Shown here: positions 5,226 through 7,149 of the stretch, in pieces
Layout: every line of letters starts with the position of its first letter
How positions within the stretch are numbered: the stretch's first letter is position 1
Assembly: GCA_016870135.1 (NCBI GenBank)
Contig: VGCF01000038.1
Coordinates: forward strand, 1 to 7,149
Direction: 5' to 3'
Length of the DNA stretch: 7,149 nucleotides
Source of the DNA: Alphaproteobacteria bacterium
Lineage (GTDB): Bacteria; Pseudomonadota; Alphaproteobacteria; Holosporales; Holosporaceae
Notes under the pieces: model-generated
What the model saw: only the letters and a program-made list of their open reading frames with translations
Told to the model about the DNA's origin: nothing
Database searches by the model: none
Position numbers and translations under genes: made by a program

Positions 5226-6842
5226 ATGCCCATTGATGCCATTAAACATGCCATTGCGTCGTTACCATTAGGCCCTGGTGTTTACCGCATGATAAATGCG
5301 GCAGGCAAGGATCTGTATATTGGAAAAGCAAAAAATATACAAAAACGGGTTACCCATTATACACAATGGGACAGATTGAGCCATCGATTAAAACAAATGG
5401 TGAATCAGGTTGATCGTGTGGGTGTGATTACAACCAACAGCGAACTAGAAGCCTTGCTGCTAGAGGCCCAATTAATCAAACGACATAAACCGACGTACAA
5501 TATTTTATTAAAAAACGACAACCCCTTGGTCTATTTGGCCTTGAGCAAACACGTTTTTCCCAGATTGCACAGCATTAAAAGCAGAACACTAGACGGGGAA
5601 TCCTGGACAATAGGGCCCTTTTTGTCTCACAGCCCCTTGCAATCCATGATTGACATTGTGCAAAAAGGTTTTTTATTACGATCCTGCAGCGATGCGGTGT
5701 TTGCCCAACGTACACGCCCCTGTTTGCAATACCATATCGGTCGATGCAGTGCGCCCTGTGTGGATAAAATTACCCCTGCAGACTATACAGCCAGTATCGA
5801 ATCAGCCAAAGGGTTCTTAACAGGAAAAATGCCAGCCATTCAGGATGATTTAAAACAGAAACTATACCAGTATGTGCACAATCACGCCTATGACCAGGCT
5901 GTCATTGTGCGGGATCAAATCCAAGCCATGGCCTATTTAATGCCCAGTCAAATCAGCGCCTCTGCCGGTAAGAGTGATATCATCGCCTGGGCATACCAAT
6001 CGGGTAAAGCATGTATCCACGTGACTTCCTGGAGAGATGGGGCCACGTATGGGTGCGAAACCTTTTTTTGGGATGAATGCGGTCTATCCGATGGCCCAAC
6101 CATTTTACTATCTTTTTTACAGCAATTTTATGGAAAAAACCAACCACCGCCTCGACTGATTTTACCTTTTTTACCCGATGATTGGTCGGATTTTTGCATG
6201 GTGATGCGTCACAGTTTTCAACACGTTCCCCATGGTATCGTTCCTAAACGTGGTCCGTTAAAATCGCTGCTGGAACAAGCCCAAAATCAAGCCCAGGATG
6301 CCCTGACGCATTACTGCACCCATCAAGGGGTTCAAAACCATGTCATTGACCAAGCCACAGTCTTATTTTCCTGGCCAAAATCCATTAACAGAATCGAAAT
6401 TTATGATAACAGTCACCTGCAAGGCACCCACGCCACAGCCGTTATGGTGGTACATAATGGGTATACGTGGGATAAAAAAGCCTATCGCACCTGGTCCATG
6501 GATTCCAATGACGATTACGACATGATGCGCCAAGTCATGATGCGTCGTTTTTATAAATCACGATTACCCTTGCCTGATGCCCTGATTATTGATGGTGGTA
6601 AAGGGCAATTATCCGCCGTTCAATCAGCATTGGACCAACTGAATCTGACCATACCATGCATCAGCATTGCCAAAACACTCCCCCACGATATGATTGTTTT
6701 ACACGACCATACACCGATGGTTTTACCCGAACATCACCCCGTATTGCATTGGGTACAATCCATGAGAGACGAAGCCCACCGTTTTGCCATCAATACGCAC
6801 CGTCGTAAACGGGACAAGGCAATGATCACAGGGACGCTGTAA
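5226..6842 (+). CDS. uvrC: UvrABC excinuclease subunit C, lacking the C-terminal HhH domain
   Basis: UvrC makes both cuts around damaged DNA in nucleotide excision repair, after UvrA and UvrB have located the lesion. The protein has 538 residues, against about 600-630 usual. The N-terminal GIY-YIG nuclease is present: GPGVY (16-20), YIGKAKNIQKR (31-41) and NSELEALLLE (71-80). Four cysteines in the family's iron-sulfur spacing follow (Cys154, 166, 174, 178, in RPCLQYHIGRCSAPC). The UVR UvrB-contact motif lies near 205-235 (AYDQAVIVRDQI). The RNase H-like second nuclease has its acidic and His residues: Asp394 (YDNSH), Asp429/430 (DDYDMM), Asp456 (IIDGGKGQ) and His518 (RDEAHRF). Translation stops at TGTL, just where the PGIGPKRR-type helix-hairpin-helix domain normally begins. 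ATG 5226 has no Shine-Dalgarno sequence, but the next residues fit the family start. The gene converges on the ABC exporter gene. Confidence 0.95.
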   Translation: MPIDAIKHAIASLPLGPGVYRMINAAGKDLYIGKAKNIQKRVTHYTQWDRLSHRLKQMVNQVDRVGVITTNSELEALLLEAQLIKRHKPTYNILLKNDNPLVYLALSKHVFPRLHSIKSRTLDGESWTIGPFLSHSPLQSMIDIVQKGFLLRSCSDAVFAQRTRPCLQYHIGRCSAPCVDKITPADYTASIESAKGFLTGKMPAIQDDLKQKLYQYVHNHAYDQAVIVRDQIQAMAYLMPSQISASAGKSDIIAWAYQSGKACIHVTSWRDGATYGCETFFWDECGLSDGPTILLSFLQQFYGKNQPPPRLILPFLPDDWSDFCMVMRHSFQHVPHGIVPKRGPLKSLLEQAQNQAQDALTHYCTHQGVQNHVIDQATVLFSWPKSINRIEIYDNSHLQGTHATAVMVVHNGYTWDKKAYRTWSMDSNDDYDMMRQVMMRRFYKSRLPLPDALIIDGGKGQLSAVQSALDQLNLTIPCISIAKTLPHDMIVLHDHTPMVLPEHHPVLHWVQSMRDEAHRFAINTHRRKRDKAMITGTL

Positions 6843-6847
6843 TCAGG

Positions 6848-6921
6848 GGATCTCTACTGTGATCGCTCTGCCTCACAGAAAGCACTCGCCAGTGCCCTCT
6901 GATCCAACCAGAGATCCACCA
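6848..6921. repeat. 74-nt nested inverted-repeat element with tRNA-like outline
   Basis: GGATCTCT (6848-6855) is complementary to AGAGATCC (6910-6917), and ACCA follows directly. Inside are CTGTGA (6857-6862) with TCACAG (6873-6878), GCACT/AGTGC around a 4-base loop (from 6882), and CTCTG/CAGAG around ATCCAAC. The last hairpin shares bases with the outer stem, so the two are alternatives. It lies just after the uvrC stop, in the gap before the convergent ABC gene. It has no usable anticodon arm, so I do not call it a tRNA. It could be a transcript-end structure, a small RNA or a relic. Confidence 0.4.
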
Positions 6922-6951
6922 TAAGCCGATGATTGGATAGGAACAACACAA

Positions 6952-6970
6952 GGGGCATACATTCCCCCTA
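6952..6970 (-). terminator. Weak hairpin at the end of the ABC exporter gene
   Basis: On the minus strand, AGGGG at the stop codon can pair with CCCCT about 9 bases on, followed by the T- and G-rich tail TGTGTTGTT. The stem is only 5 bp and the tail is not a pure T-run, so this is a weak candidate terminator. Confidence 0.3.
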
Positions 6971-7149
6971 TAAACGTTGCATCATCGCCCATTTTTGGTA
7001 CAAGCCCTGCTCTGTCATCAATTCATGATGCTGACCTTGTTGCACGACACGCCCCTGATCCAATACATAAATTACATCCGCCGCCTCTATGGTGCTGAAC
7101 CGATGGGCGATCATCAAGGTGGTGCGGTTTTCCATCAATCGAAAAGTGG
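6968..7149 (-). CDS. ABC exporter, C-terminal end of ATPase domain (5' end outside window)
   Basis: Only the last 59 codons are in the window; the frame runs open to the right edge, with the stop TAG at 6970-6968. The visible part is the end of an ABC nucleotide-binding domain: ENRTTLMIAHRFSTI contains the H-loop histidine (AHR.ST), then AADVIYVLDQGRVVQQGQ and HHELMTEQGLYQKWAMMQ, the usual end of ABC exporters. The fused MsbA/McjD-like half-transporters with six membrane helices ahead of the ATPase end this way, so that type is most likely. The substrate (lipid A, lipid, peptide or drug) cannot be read from this fragment. The Walker A, Walker B and signature motifs lie outside the window. It converges on uvrC, with about 125 bases between the stops. 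Confidence 0.9.
   Translation of the reverse strand, partial: TFRLMENRTTLMIAHRFSTIEAADVIYVLDQGRVVQQGQHHELMTEQGLYQKWAMMQRL

Noticed and set aside
6848..6921. tRNA gene
   Set aside because: No 5-bp/7-base anticodon arm can be drawn, the T-arm-like hairpin overlaps the acceptor-like stem, and the D-loop lacks GG.

Overview
The window reads as ordinary chromosome from an alphaproteobacterium with moderate to low G+C (about mid-40s percent by eye, not calculated). The alphaproteobacterial reading rests on the GHCDERGT form of the Pal motif, a short protein resembling the TetR/COQ9-like proteins common in that class, and the style of MurJ and UvrC. A host-associated lineage such as Holosporales or Rickettsiales relatives is an inference only, from the A+T-leaning sequence, a shortened UvrC and divergent family members.

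Layout. Positions 2-616 (+) hold the C-terminal end of a Kef-type K+/H+ antiporter. A gene-free gap (617-883) follows, then murJ (884-2434) and dapD (2431-3315), which overlap by 4 bases and almost certainly form an operon. Next comes a minus-strand block: a TetR/COQ9-like gene (4306 down to 3752) followed by a small exported or membrane-anchored hypothetical protein (3700 down to 3380). This block converges on dapD and diverges from pal. On the plus strand, pal (4553-5116) ends in a strong intrinsic terminator, followed by uvrC (5226-6842). uvrC converges on an ABC exporter whose last 59 codons enter from the right edge on the minus strand (7149 down to 6968).

Function. Three genes concern the cell envelope. 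DapD acts in the succinylase route to meso-diaminopimelate, which goes into the peptidoglycan stem peptide. MurJ flips lipid II across the inner membrane. Pal is the outer-membrane lipoprotein that grips peptidoglycan. Kef and the ABC exporter are inner-membrane transporters, and UvrC is the incision nuclease of nucleotide excision repair.

The window shows no mobile element, CRISPR array, rRNA or convincing tRNA, and no sign of a new multi-gene system. The points most worth a second look are: UvrC stopping just before its usual C-terminal helix-hairpin-helix domain while its catalytic residues stay intact; DapD with changes at two active-site-region positions (W to G, E to Q); the small signal-bearing protein with an in-frame 24-bp tandem duplication; and a 74-nt tRNA-shaped but not tRNA-competent inverted-repeat element between uvrC and the ABC gene.
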